This document shows, piece by piece, positions 21,095 through 31,559 of a stretch of DNA of 64,000 nucleotides. Position 1 is the stretch's first letter. The number at the start of each line of letters is the position of its first letter. The notes beneath the pieces are model-generated. The model saw only the letters and a list, made by a program, of their open reading frames with translations, did no database searches and was not told the origin of the DNA. The DNA is from Cricetomys ansorgei (Eukaryota; Chordata; Mammalia; Rodentia; Nesomyidae): contig JAMJFZ010001133.1 of the NCBI GenBank assembly GCA_026225945.1, positions 15,712,001 to 15,776,000 of the forward strand, written 5' to 3'. The position numbers and the translations under genes were made by a program.

Positions 21095-21200
21095 TCCGTT
21101 CCTTGGCGTTACCATGTTCTCTGTTGTCCCAGGGCCTTTGCACATGTTGTTCCTGTCATGCAGACACTTTTTCTCTCTCTACTCCTGGTATAATTACTGA
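21095..21200 (+). mobile_element. Possible ancient L2 relic
   Basis: 'cccagggcctttgcacatgt', 'tgttcctgtcatgcagacac' resembles an L2 signature ('agggcctttgcac..gctgttcc'). Short and diverged. Confidence 0.35.
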
Positions 21201-22339
21201 TGTGATACAGAAATTCCACAAGTACTCCTTGAATGAATGGTAAGTGGACTCTGGTCTATATCCTTCATGGCCAGTGCAAATCTAAACCAGGAGTTGCCTC
21301 CTAAAGGAGACAATGGTATCCATCTCCCAGCTCCTGGCCCTAGATCTGACACCCTTAATTTCTGACACCCTTAATTTGTCTGACTCCATTCCCTTGTAGA
21401 TAGGTTCCCAGTTACCCTGAGCCAATGTACCCAAAAATATACAGCTGTGACGATCTAACTTGTTATGGTATGACTAACTGCTCTTTTGCTTCTGTTAACC
21501 TGCTCATGCAGATGCTCAAAGGTTGTTCTGAGTTGCCGTATTCACTTAACTTGGCAGTTTCTGCTTCCTTGTGTAGATATTGAAGGTCTTCTCGTGGGTT
21601 TCCTCTTTAAAAACCTTTGCCCATACCCCTCCTTCACGGCAATCTCAAAATTGGCTCAGAACTTGTCCATCCTGATAGCAGGTAATCAATAAATCTTTTA
21701 ATTATAATTGCACTGAGTCTATGGTATTTTCCCAGGGGTCACAAACTCCATAACAGAGGGACCAGGGGCAATCAGACCGGACAGCACTTGTCCCCTGGTT
21801 CTCTCCGAGACGATTCCCTCATTTTTTCCTGAAAAAGAAGCTGAAACCTGGAGAACTGGCTCATGTCTGTGCTCACAGAGCTGTGAACTCATACCGTGCT
21901 GTGCTCTGAGGCTCCTGCACTTTGAAATGATTCAGGAGGAATCTGTGGGGCTGTGGGAGGAAGTCTGAGGGGGTAAGAGGAGTCTATGGATTGTGGACGC
22001 AGGCAGGATCCAGGCTTTTAACTGGAATAGATTTACTCTGAGTATTCTTGTACAGGAAGTGCGGATGGTGAGTCCTACCCCATTGATACTGAAGACTCCT
22101 CTCCTACCAGGGCCAAGATTGCCTTGTACAGGACAGGCAATACCCCCCATCCCAGAGTTTTTGCAGAGCTGGAGTGGTTCTAGTTCGCTTCATATGCACC
22201 CTCAAAGCCCTGGGAATCCTTGCAAGATCTCAGTTGTCTAGGAGACTGGGTTAGGAGTAAAGAGGCTCCTTCTTTACTTTTTTTTTTTTTAATTTTACAT
22301 TAATCTTTTGTAGGTTTGTTCATTTATTTTTTTGTTTAT
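21201..22339. other. Mostly unique intergenic sequence
   Basis: A 17-base direct repeat (CTGACACCCTTAATTT at 21347-21362 and again at 21363-21378) is the only structure noted. Frames at 21486-21692 (+), 21932-22150 (-) and 21993-22241 (+) show no known product. Confidence 0.4.
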
Positions 22340-22515
22340 TTTTAGATTTATTCATTTTATTTCATGTGTATGAGTGTTGACCTGCATGTATATGTACCAT
22401 GTGTGCACTGGTTCATAGAAAGTTGTGAAGCACCTTGTGGGTGCTGGGAACCTAAACTGGGTCCTCTGCAAAAGCAGCAAGTGCTCTTAATATCAAACCA
22501 GCTTTCCAGCCCCTG
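22340..22515 (-). mobile_element. B2 SINE, antisense
   Basis: 'ttatttcatgtgtatgagtg', 'gcaccttgtgggtgctggga', 'gcaagtgctcttaatatcaa', 'accagctttccagcccc'. Confidence 0.85.
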
Positions 22516-22529
22516 TAGTGTGTTTCTTT

Positions 22530-22745
22530 GTTTGTTTTGGCTTGTTCATTTTTGAGACACAGTCTCACCACGTAGCCCAGACAGGCCTAGAACTCATTAT
22601 GTAGCTAAGGCTAGTTTCAAACTTATAGGGAAAGCCTTTGAAGATGACATCTTCGATCCTAGTGTTGAGGATGCAGAGGCAGGAAGATCTCTGTGAGTTC
22701 AGGGCCAGTCTAGTCTACATACTGTTCAGCTAGGACTACACGTAG
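22530..22745. mobile_element. Two B1-type fragments in opposite orientation
   Basis: 22530-22630 is a reversed B1/B4 ('gagacacagtctcaccacgt', 'gtagctaaggctagtttcaa'). 22645-22745 is a forward B1 ('gatgcagaggcaggaagatc', 'tctgtgagttcagggccagt'). The pair could form a short imperfect hairpin. Confidence 0.6.
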
Positions 22746-22759
22746 CAGATATTTCAGTA

Positions 22760-23190
22760 AACCTTTGCACTTGGCTTAACCATCAGCTGTGAAGAAATTG
22801 TTTTTAGACATGCTTAGACTTTGAAGAAATCCATGTTGATCAATGCTTATTTTCTGTGATTGATGAAGCTGTTTTTTTGAGAGGCTTGCAGCTTCACATA
22901 ACCCCAGACTCAAGACATTACTGGCACACCTGGAAGTCTTGCTCTGTTGAGTACCGGTGAGCAGTGCTCAATAAAGGAATTGTGGTTTGTGTGTTTTTTT
23001 TTGTTCCCTCAAGCAGCTGGTAGATTAAAGGTTTTGGTATGAGGAACTTTGCCCTGCCCTAAATTGTTTTTTTTTGTAACTCTCAATAAATATGCCTCAG
23101 AAAAGCAGTTCTTGGTCAGTCTCTTGAAGGCTGCACCTCCTTCAGATGAAGCTTCGCATCCTGAAGCCGCCCTCTTGATTTGATTTTCCT
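22760..23190 (+). mobile_element. LTR-like segment, family unknown
   Basis: Two polyadenylation-like signals on the + strand (AATAAAG at 22971-22977, AATAAAT at about 23085-23091), each followed by GT-rich or C-rich sequence, recall an LTR 3' half. No clear ends or TATA box. Confidence 0.25.
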
Positions 23191-23246
23191 AGTGATACTT
23201 AACATCGACATCTACATAATGAGAATCTGTCTTGAAGAAAAAAAGC

Positions 23247-23475
23247 TTGGGACTGGAGAGATGGGAGAGGTGGCTCATCAATTAAGAGTACTGGCTGCTC
23301 TTCTGGAGGACTTTGGTTCAATTTCCCATGCTCATATGGTGGCTAACAACTGCCTGTAACTTCGGTTCCAAGGGATTCGACGCCCCCTTCTGGCCTCCTC
23401 AGACACTACATGCGCACAGTACACAGACATACATGCAGGCAAGACACCATATGCATAAAACAAAAAAATAACTGT
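23247..23475 (+). mobile_element. B2 SINE
   Basis: 'ggactggagagatgggagag', 'aattaagagtactggctgct', 'atggtggctaacaactgcct', 'cgacgcccccttctggcctc', CA-containing tail. Contains a small duplication in the head (gagatgg/gagaggtgg). Confidence 0.9.
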
Positions 23476-23791
23476 AAGAGGGAAAAGCTTGATGACAGGT
23501 ATAGTCCACCATGCCTGGCTTAATGTCATAATTAGTTCAGAAAACATATGCACCACTTTATCATAATACCAAAGACAATTTAGAATTTCAGCTTACTGAT
23601 TTTGATTTTTAGTTATTCTCAGCTCACAAGGTTTGTGACAAGTTATTTCCATGATCGATCACTCAGGTTTCATGGGATAATTTGACTCCTAAAAACCCCC
23701 AATACTTGCAATTAAGAATTTTTCTTGTCTGACTAGGTTCTTTGTAGAGTGAGGAAATACACTTGGCATATCTGTTTAACCTCAAGCAACA

Positions 23792-23880
23792 TTTTTCTTG
23801 TTTTGACCATGCTGGAGATGGAACTCAGAACCTTGCACATGCTGGACAAATGGCGTACATAGGGCCACGCCCCAGATCAC
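23792..23880 (-). mobile_element. ID-like SINE, antisense
   Basis: 'atgctggagatggaactcag', 'aaccttgcacatgctggaca', 'catagggccacgcccc' match a reversed ID core. Confidence 0.6.
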
Positions 23881-24711
23881 CAACCTCTTATTGGCGATGG
23901 TAGTTTCTTGTCCCCTGGTCAGTGCCAAGCAGAGTGACAGACACTGTGGGCAGAGAAGTGTGCCAGGCAGGAGTGGTGAGGGGCAGCTGTAAGTGGTCCA
24001 CAGCCATCCTGTCCTTGGTGGGCAGGAACAGACCCTGCCTTTGTGGAGGACTTCCTGATCATCTCTATAGCAGTGGGGTTCAGCTGTGGGGAGAAAATCA
24101 TGATCCATGAGGGGCCATGTGGGGTCCTGGCCCCTTCTTTTATCTTATTTTCCAGGCTAGAACTCTTCACATCCTCCCTGTGGCCTTCAACATTCCAAAG
24201 AGCAGGCTAAGAAGACAAGACAATCACCACAGAAGACCACAGTGGCAGCGGTGTTGCCAAATGCCAATTGATGACCCAAATTTCCTGACCAAATCCGACC
24301 CTTTGATGTATGTGGCTCCCCTCTCACTTCCACACATGCTTGGGGACTTGCTAGAAGGTAAACAGAAGGGCCTCTCATTCCTTGGCCCTGAAGGATGTCT
24401 TCCCGCTGTGTTCTAGACTGGACAGCCCAGGTTTCTCCTTCTGTACTAGCCACACCTGTTCGGGAAAGTGTAGCAGTCTCTGGACTCTGTGCCGGATGTT
24501 GTCAGGCTGCCGGCCGGCGACAGGTTGTGCAGCTAGTGTGATCGAAGGAAGCGCAACAGTGGACAGAGTGACAACAAAGGTGGGGGTGGTGGGGGTGGCT
24601 CTGCCTTCACTGTTAAAAGTCACCTGGTGATTTGAATAAAACCCAGGAGGCAACACTCATCTCCCTGGTAGTTTGTAAGGCTCTCTGCCATAAACTCCAT
24701 AGATTGTGACC
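23881..24711. other. Unique intergenic sequence
   Basis: Several overlapping frames on both strands (23782-24656) shadow each other. None has a recognisable domain or splice context, so no gene is called. A GT/GGGGGT-rich stretch lies at 24579-24598. Confidence 0.5.
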
Positions 24712-24786
24712 TCTCTCTCTCTCTCTCTCTCTGTCTCTCCCTCTCTCTCTCTCTCTCCCTCTCTCTCTTCTCTCTCCTTCCCCCCC
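24712..24786. repeat. (CT)n polypyrimidine microsatellite
   Basis: Imperfect (CT)n of about 75 bases with CCC and GT interruptions. The minus-strand frame reading runs of Glu-Arg is a translation of this repeat. Confidence 0.95.
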
Positions 24787-25295
24787 TCACTCCCCTAGAA
24801 TACAACTTCAAGCAAAGGAAGACTTGCAAATAGCTGATAAGTACACTTTCAACCATCAACATCTTTTTGGCTATGGCAGTCCAGGACAAGTACAGGGCAA
24901 AGAATCGAGGGCAGAAAGGTTAGCCAGACAGGAGGGAGAGGTGGCTGAAATTATCAGCATCTTATTAGCAACCAGAGAAGCAACTAAGAAGACAATGAAG
25001 TAATGAGCAGTTTGGTAGTAGCTAATGCTCATAACTCAGAAACTTCAAGGTTAGAAATATATCCTTTAAAAAGAAAACTGAGATTAAATATACGACACTA
25101 TTTTAAAATCACTGATTATAACAGAAAATCTTGGGCCTGATTGATTAGTAAGTTATGGTACACATCTAGGCAGGAATGCAGGTAAAGGAGCCAATGATCT
25201 CATGGTTTCCTCTGTCTTTTACAAAACCCAGGTTGCCTTGACTACATTTCAACCTGTGGCACCCTTAATCCTGGACAGCTTTTGCTAAGGGGATT
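24787..25295. other. Unique intergenic sequence
   Basis: Nothing recognised. Confidence 0.4.
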
Positions 25296-25472
25296 TTTTT
25301 TTTTTAAAGTTCTGTTTATTTTATTTATGAGTGCTCTACCTGCATGTGTCCTTGCATACCAGAAGAGGGCATCTGATCCCATTGTAGATGGATATAAGCC
25401 ATCATATAGTTGCTGGGCATTGAACTGGTGACTTCTGCAAAAGCTCTGAGCCATCTTTGCAGTCAGTCCCCT
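25296..25472 (-). mobile_element. B2 SINE, antisense
   Basis: 'accagaagagggcatctgat', 'cccattgtagatggatataa', 'gttgctgggcattgaactgg', 'gagccatctttgcagtcagt'. Confidence 0.85.
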
Positions 25473-26036
25473 CTAAGGGAATGTTGAATGACTAGAGGTA
25501 TTCTGAGTACAAAGGAGGGTGGGAGAGTACTGACTTGCAGCTTCCTGGGGCCTGCACAGGGCAGGCTCATCCAGACGCAGTCTTCCGTGGACCTCATGAC
25601 CGCATGGACGTTCAGACAAGGGCATGTCTGAATTCTGACGGTGACATGCAAACCAAAGCAGTCCCGTCGCACAGGACTCACCCGCAGGGCGTCCCAGCAC
25701 TGGCACTTGTAGTGGACGTTGTGGTTTGGAGAACTCAGCATCCATCTTTCTCCCTTTGTTGGGCGATGTCGGCTTTCACCAGCAATTAGCAGCTTGAGTT
25801 CAGGTGAGGCTGGCTCTATTCTCTGGTGTCAGGGGTAATGATTTTGGAGCTGATCTCTGGAACTTCATGGGCCTTACCAAGAACTTTCTTTCTTTGCAAT
25901 GGTAGCAAGTAAAGGTCTGGTCACCTTGGCCTTGCTGGTGGGTTTAAATGCAAAGATGTGGAATCACCAGGGAAAGAGTTAGAAGTTTGTGTTAAAAGCA
26001 TCTGAGCTGAGGATAACCCAGACAAGGAGAAAACTT
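25473..26036. other. Unique intergenic sequence, moderately CpG-containing
   Basis: 25535-25720 keeps several CpGs (cagacgcagtcttccg, gtcccgtcgcacagg). Three overlapping frames at 25463-25789 shadow each other; none recognised. Confidence 0.4.
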
Positions 26037-26117
26037 CTCTCTCTCTCTCTCTCTCTGTCTCTCCCCTTCCTTCCTTCCTTCCTTCCTTCCTTCCTTCCTT
26101 CCTTCCTTCCTTCCTTT
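26037..26117. repeat. (CT)n and (CCTT)n microsatellite
   Basis: (CT)n at about 26037-26063, then about twelve CCTT units. Confidence 0.95.
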
Positions 26118-26252
26118 TTCTTTCTTTGAGACCAGTCTTACTGTGTCATCCTGGCTGGCCAGGAACTCACTATATAGACCAGGGTGGCTTTAAACCTACC
26201 TGTTTCTGCCTCCTGAGTGCTAGGATTAAAGACATGAGGCATTATGCACTGC
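26118..26252 (-). mobile_element. B1/B4 SINE, antisense
   Basis: 'tttgagaccagtcttactgt', 'ctggctggccaggaactcac', 'tatatagaccagggtggctt', 'ctaggattaaagacatgagg'. The adjacent CCTT repeat is probably its expanded tail. Confidence 0.8.
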
Positions 26253-26754
26253 TAGAAGGAATAGTTTCTGGACTCTGGAATGCAAAGGAGGTTGCCTTGT
26301 TAGATGGATAAAGCGACAGTTTAAAAAAAACAATCAAGACTATGGTTGAGGGGGACCATCACTATAGTCAGAGACAAAGGCAGGGTGAAGCTCAGGATAG
26401 ATTTCCTTCTTGAACATCATTACTGAAGAGTATTAGCTAGAAAATTCAGTCATCAGTGTCCAGGGTAGATAAATGTACTGTACATGGGGGTGAGAGGGAT
26501 TGTGGAGACAGTCATGATGAAGCTACTGCAGAGATGAGGGGTAGGGGTGGGGTTTAGCTGTACAGATGTGAGGCGAAGGGGTAGAAGTCAAAATGTTGTA
26601 TATTTTGTTACGATGGTGCTCTAAAAGAAGCCTTTGTCTCCTTTTCCAGAGATTACACACACTCCACAAGGGTAAGTTTGACATGTATCTGTGAAGAACA
26701 CTAATTTTTAGTTAGTTCTAGCTAATGACCTTATTGCGAATCAATTCGTGGTTG

Positions 26755-26915
26755 TAGCCTTTACTGATTGCTTGCCACGTGTAAACTAACATAAATCTCC
26801 CTGAATGAAGAGTCTTGCTCTTCATTCTATCTTACGGAGAACAACACTGCGGAGGAAGTAAGTAATTTGTCTAGGTCCCGGGAGGAAATGTAGAGCCGGG
26901 ATTTCTCTAGAGGCC
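26755..26915 (+). mobile_element. MIR (ancient SINE) remnant
   Basis: 'cttgccacgtgtaaactaac', 'acataaatctccctgaatga', then the MIR core 'cggaggaagtaagtaatttg', 'tctaggtcccgggaggaaat', 'gtagagccgggatttc'. Predates rodents. It contains a CACGTG E-box (26776-26781) about 370 bases upstream of the CpG island. Confidence 0.7.
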
Positions 26916-27134
26916 TTATTATGCTAACATTAATACTGACATTTCCCTGTGTAATTGGTAGGACGCAAGAAGGAACTTGACATCTGAAAAGCAAGTACTT
27001 ATTAAATTATTAATTTTAAAATTACTATTATTATATTCTTTGATTCGCCCCAAGTTTTTTCATGGAGCAGTCATCATTTGGACAAATCCTTTGGATTAAA
27101 AAAAAAAAAAAAAATCCCTCAGTTGAGGGGGTAG

Positions 27135-27698
<564 letters not shown>

Positions 27699-27950
27699 TG
27701 AAAGGGGCCGCCGACCCCTGGCTTTGTGTTGCTAATGAGGCACGGCCGCTGGCTGGGGTCCGACCCCCGAGGGCGGGTGGCTGGGCGGCGAGGCGGGGGC
27801 TGGCGCCCCACCCTTTGTTCCTGCCCTCGGCCCCAGGGCTATGTATGCGTCCGGGACTAGGATCTTCGGGCTGCCGGCTGCACCGGTGCACCGGAGCCGG
27901 TGTGTAGTTCGTGCCCTGGACCTCCGGTCCACGGCTCTGCGAGGGCTCGG

Positions 27951-29561
27951 GGCAGCCAGGAAAGGGAACCTGGAGTGCTAGGAAAGGATGCACCCCTTTT
28001 CTCGCAGTCGCTTTGTTCTTTCTAGACAGCGCCGCCACCCTATTCTTACCCCACTGCCGAGTCCTAACTTTCTGAGACTGTGCTTCCCGTTCAGCCTTTC
28101 GTATGGCTAAGGGTCTCATGCCACCACTCTCCCTCACCCACAACGTGCCCCAGCTTGAGTTGATCGCCAAAGGGCGGCGAAAGTTTGTCCGCTCCACCAG
28201 GTGCCCCCGATCTGAGACTGTGGTGGCGCCCAGACTTTCTCTAGGTACTTGCCTCTCTCTCCAGAGCCGGGAGTTCCTCGATGCTGTCTAGGTAGTGCGG
28301 TCCCCTAGTCTGCGGACCTTGAGCCTCCCACAGAGACTAGGGCGCCACAAGACAGGTCACTCACACCTTACCATGTTTTGCACTCAGGCAGCCAGGAGCA
28401 TGTCTCAAGGAGTGTCCAGTCTTAGCTTCCTTAACCTTAAAAGTAGAAGGAATTGGGAGGTGGGGGTGTTGTTCCTGATTTCCCCATGGCTCAGGGATGT
28501 ATTGGGGGCAGTTTGCTTAGACCAGGGTTGACTTACCTTTTTCCATAAACGCTACTGAACAGCCTCAGTACAGACAAGACCAGGACATGTCCCTAAGAGG
28601 TGTCCTAGGAACACTTGCCTCACATTTAGAGAGAATCACAGTTCAGAAAGCCAGGTAAGAGCCAGGCAATTATGGTCAACGATTCCCATTCCTCCTCTTA
28701 GTGGAAGAGTGCTGTTACTCCTTCCTATTTGAGTAAAGGCTTACAGTTTCTTACTGTGTTCCACTGCAGTAAAAACATCATTGTTAGTTTTTAACAGGTT
28801 CCGGATTTCCTTAGGGCAATCTCATGTTGACTTATCAATTCTAAAATTTTAGGTCTAGACTGGTATTGGCAGTTGCTACTTTTCTGTAGTAGCCTAGAAA
28901 ACGTGCAGCTTGTTAAGTTTTGACATTGGTCGTCTCTGAAGAAGCCAAAGCAGTGTTTTTGTTCTTTAAGAATGTATCCCTAGATTCCTCCCCCACCCTC
29001 AAGTTGATATGTGGTCCCATCACAATTATATTCCTGGCCTCCTGGGAGTGATTTCAACAGCTTCCACCTTGGTGCCTACAATCCTTTCCTTGGATTATCA
29101 TCTCCTTTCTGATGCGCATCGGAGCTTCTGGGTCATGCCCCAGATTCCAGCCTCTCTCCCATGGCTCCTTTCCTTCTGCAGTTGCCTGCTTGGTACCTGT
29201 GAGAGTAGGCCCAGCATACCCACCCTCCTTCCTGCTCAGCTGTCTTTTCTGCCCTCCTTCCCTGTTGCCTTGATTCTGATTCCAGGGTGTGTTTCCCACC
29301 TTGACTTTTCTGCCCTTTAGAGTTCCTCGCTTGGCTTAACAGTCAGCTCATACGATGCCTCTTTGGGGAAGCCCTCCCAGAGTGCCAGGCCCTGTGCTTT
29401 AATTTCTCATTCAGGTCCCGAACTCTTTGGTGCTCACCGGTTTTGTGTGTTTAGTTTCTTCGGTGGTCTCAAAGCCTGTAGCCCTGCAAATCTTGGTTGA
29501 GACCATGTAGACCCCACAGTCCTGTAAAATCCTATATTAAATGACTTGAAGAATCGAGAGG
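27951..29561 (+). other. Repeat-poor proximal intron 1
   Basis: No SINE recognised. 28100-28290 keeps scattered CpGs and may be the shore of the island. A + strand frame at 29009-29320 lacks any recognisable domain. Proximal first-intron sequence is a common site of enhancers; nothing specific is called. Confidence 0.4.
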
Positions 29562-29702
29562 GCTGAACCTAGCCCTGTAATCCCAGCATCTCTGATGGCT
29601 GAGGCAGCAGGATCAAAAGTCTTGGGCCTGCCTAGGCTTCAGAATGAGTTTCAGGGCTAGCCTGGATAACTTAGAGAGACCCTGTCTCGGGGGGGGGGGG
29701 GG
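29562..29702 (+). mobile_element. B1/B4 SINE with a G-run in place of the A-tail
   Basis: 'cctagccctgtaatcccagc', 'gatggctgaggcagcaggat', 'ttcagggctagcctggataa', 'ccctgtctc' and then 14 G at 29689-29702. Confidence 0.75.
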
Positions 29703-30214
29703 CGGCGTGAGGGAGGAGAGAAAGAGAACGTGTGGTTGACATGCTTGAGGTCTGGGTTCAGTCTCTAATGGGAGGCAGGCAAGGAGATCACAGCACCAGG
29801 CTTCCCTGTTCTGTGGCCTGTCAGCAGTAAGCCTTTGCACTGGTGGCGGTCCCCAGAGCAGCTCTCCTGGCTGCAGCTGCCTTTCGATCTTGGGAAAATA
29901 TCATCCCTTAACGTCTTATCTTTCTGGTGTTTTCTCTCAGTTCCAGCATGGCTTCTGTCCCCATCTCAATAATTAAGATGTCCCAATGGTTGCTTTGTCA
30001 TGGGGTTCTTATAGGCGCCGGTGTTCAGCATCTTGGGAATTTGAGCCATATCTGCCTCTTTAACCAGGTCTGGTATTCAGCCTGCGGATGTTGGCCTCAA
30101 CTCTTGAGATCGCTCACAGTCTAGTTGGATCTGTATGAATATATAAAAATAAGGGTCAAGGCTGAGGCAGGAGGATGGCTGTGAGTTACTAAAAAGAAAG
30201 AAAGAAAGAAAAAG

Positions 30215-30290
30215 GCAAGGCTTGGTGTTAGAACTGTATAGCTCATTGGTAGAGTGCTCGCCTAGCATCCTTCAGGGTCTGAGGTCATTG
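30215..30290 (+). mobile_element. ID-like SINE fragment
   Basis: 'agctcattggtagagtgctc', 'gcctagcatccttcagggtc'. A short (GAAA)n tract lies just before (30195-30211). Confidence 0.65.
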
Positions 30291-30325
30291 CCCATTAGAA
30301 GGTAGGGAGAAGGATCAGGAGTAAA

Positions 30326-30487
30326 GATGGGTGGTGTGACAAGCCTTCAGTCCTAGCGCTCAGGTGGTAGAAGTAGGCAGATCTCTGTGAGTTCAGGGGC
30401 AGCTTGGCCTACATAGCGATCGAGCGCCAGGCCAGCCAAGGCTACATAGTGAGACCCTATCTCAAACAGACCGAAAAAAAAAAATAA
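30326..30487 (+). mobile_element. B1/B4 SINE
   Basis: 'cagtcctagcgctcaggtgg', 'agatctctgtgagttcaggg', 'gcagcttggcctacatagcg', 'ctacatagtgagaccctatc', A-tail. Confidence 0.85.
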
Positions 30488-31039
30488 GGAATAAGGGTAA
30501 ATTATATGTTATTTGAGCAGAAGTGGGTGTCCTGGGGTCCGAGTTTCACTTAGAATCCTGAGCCTTGAAGCCTGAAGGAGAGGCAGGGTCTGGCTGCTGG
30601 AGAACAGATGAGTGGATGCCCCCCTTCCATTCCAATTGGGTCAGGGACTCAGGCCTCTGTAGGACTGGTTATTTTCCCAGGACTTAAAGGTGGCTGCAGC
30701 TGGGAGAGCCGCTCTCAGGGGCCATGAGCTGGCCGGGTTTAAGTGGTCAGGTTTCACAACCTCCCTATTTCTTGTGGGGTAATTAAGAGACTGATACCAT
30801 CTCGAACATAGCTCAGTGTTTTAGAAACGAGCTGTGGGCACACTTCTTATTTGAAGAAAAAAAAAAAATCTCATAGTCTTGCCAGGTAAAGTTGTGCTTT
30901 GAATAATAAATACTGTTTTTTTCAAAGGAGTAACAATTTGTAAAGCTTCCAGAGGGGCTGGCCCTCGCATTGACACTGGCTTGAAACCCTTACTACTACT
31001 TAATTTATTTTTTGATGTGTGTTTTATTTAATTCATTTA

Positions 31040-31285
31040 CTGGATTAGGTTGTGCAGGTGTGCACTCATGCAGAGGCCAGAGGAAGATCTCTCACGGAAC
31101 CTGGAACTAGGGTGGCAGCCCCAGTGATCCTCCTGCCTCTGCTTCCTACAGCACTGGTATTACAGGCATGGCCACACAAACATGTATGGCCATGTTAGAC
31201 TTTTTATTTGGGTGGTGGGGATTTGAACTCAGGTCCTCTTGGCTTGCCCAGCAAGTGCTGGTACCCACTGAATCATTTTCCTAAT
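31040..31285 (-). mobile_element. RSINE1/B4 SINE, antisense
   Basis: 'gtgcactcatgcagaggcca', 'ggaacctggaactagggtgg', 'tcctcctgcctctgcttcct', 'tggggatttgaactcaggtc', 'cccagcaagtgctggtaccc'. Confidence 0.75.
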
Positions 31286-31409
31286 CAACTTTTACTTTTT
31301 GATGGCAGAATAGTTCTGTTTGTGTTGGGTAACTTTAATATCCCTTTGTGCTGAGAGATTTAATATCCTTTGTGTTGAGATTCCTAGACCTTCCTCTGTC
31401 TTGTTAAGA

Positions 31410-31556
31410 ACAAGCCAAAGGCAGGCATAGAGTTCTGTACCCATAAACCATAGGGAGGTAGAGCAGGAATATCGAGAGTTCAAGGCCAGCTTGGAGACCA
31501 TATTGTGAGTCTGGGCCAATGTGAATTATTGCATAATGAGACCCTAACTAAAAACC
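31410..31556 (+). mobile_element. B1-type SINE, diverged
   Basis: 'ggcaggcatagagttctgta', 'gagagttcaaggccagcttg', 'ataatgagaccctaactaaa'. Confidence 0.55.
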
Positions 31557-31559
31557 AGG

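Noticed and set aside
24620..24889. Minus-strand frame with long Glu-Arg repeats
   Set aside because: Direct translation of the (CT)n microsatellite at 24712-24786.
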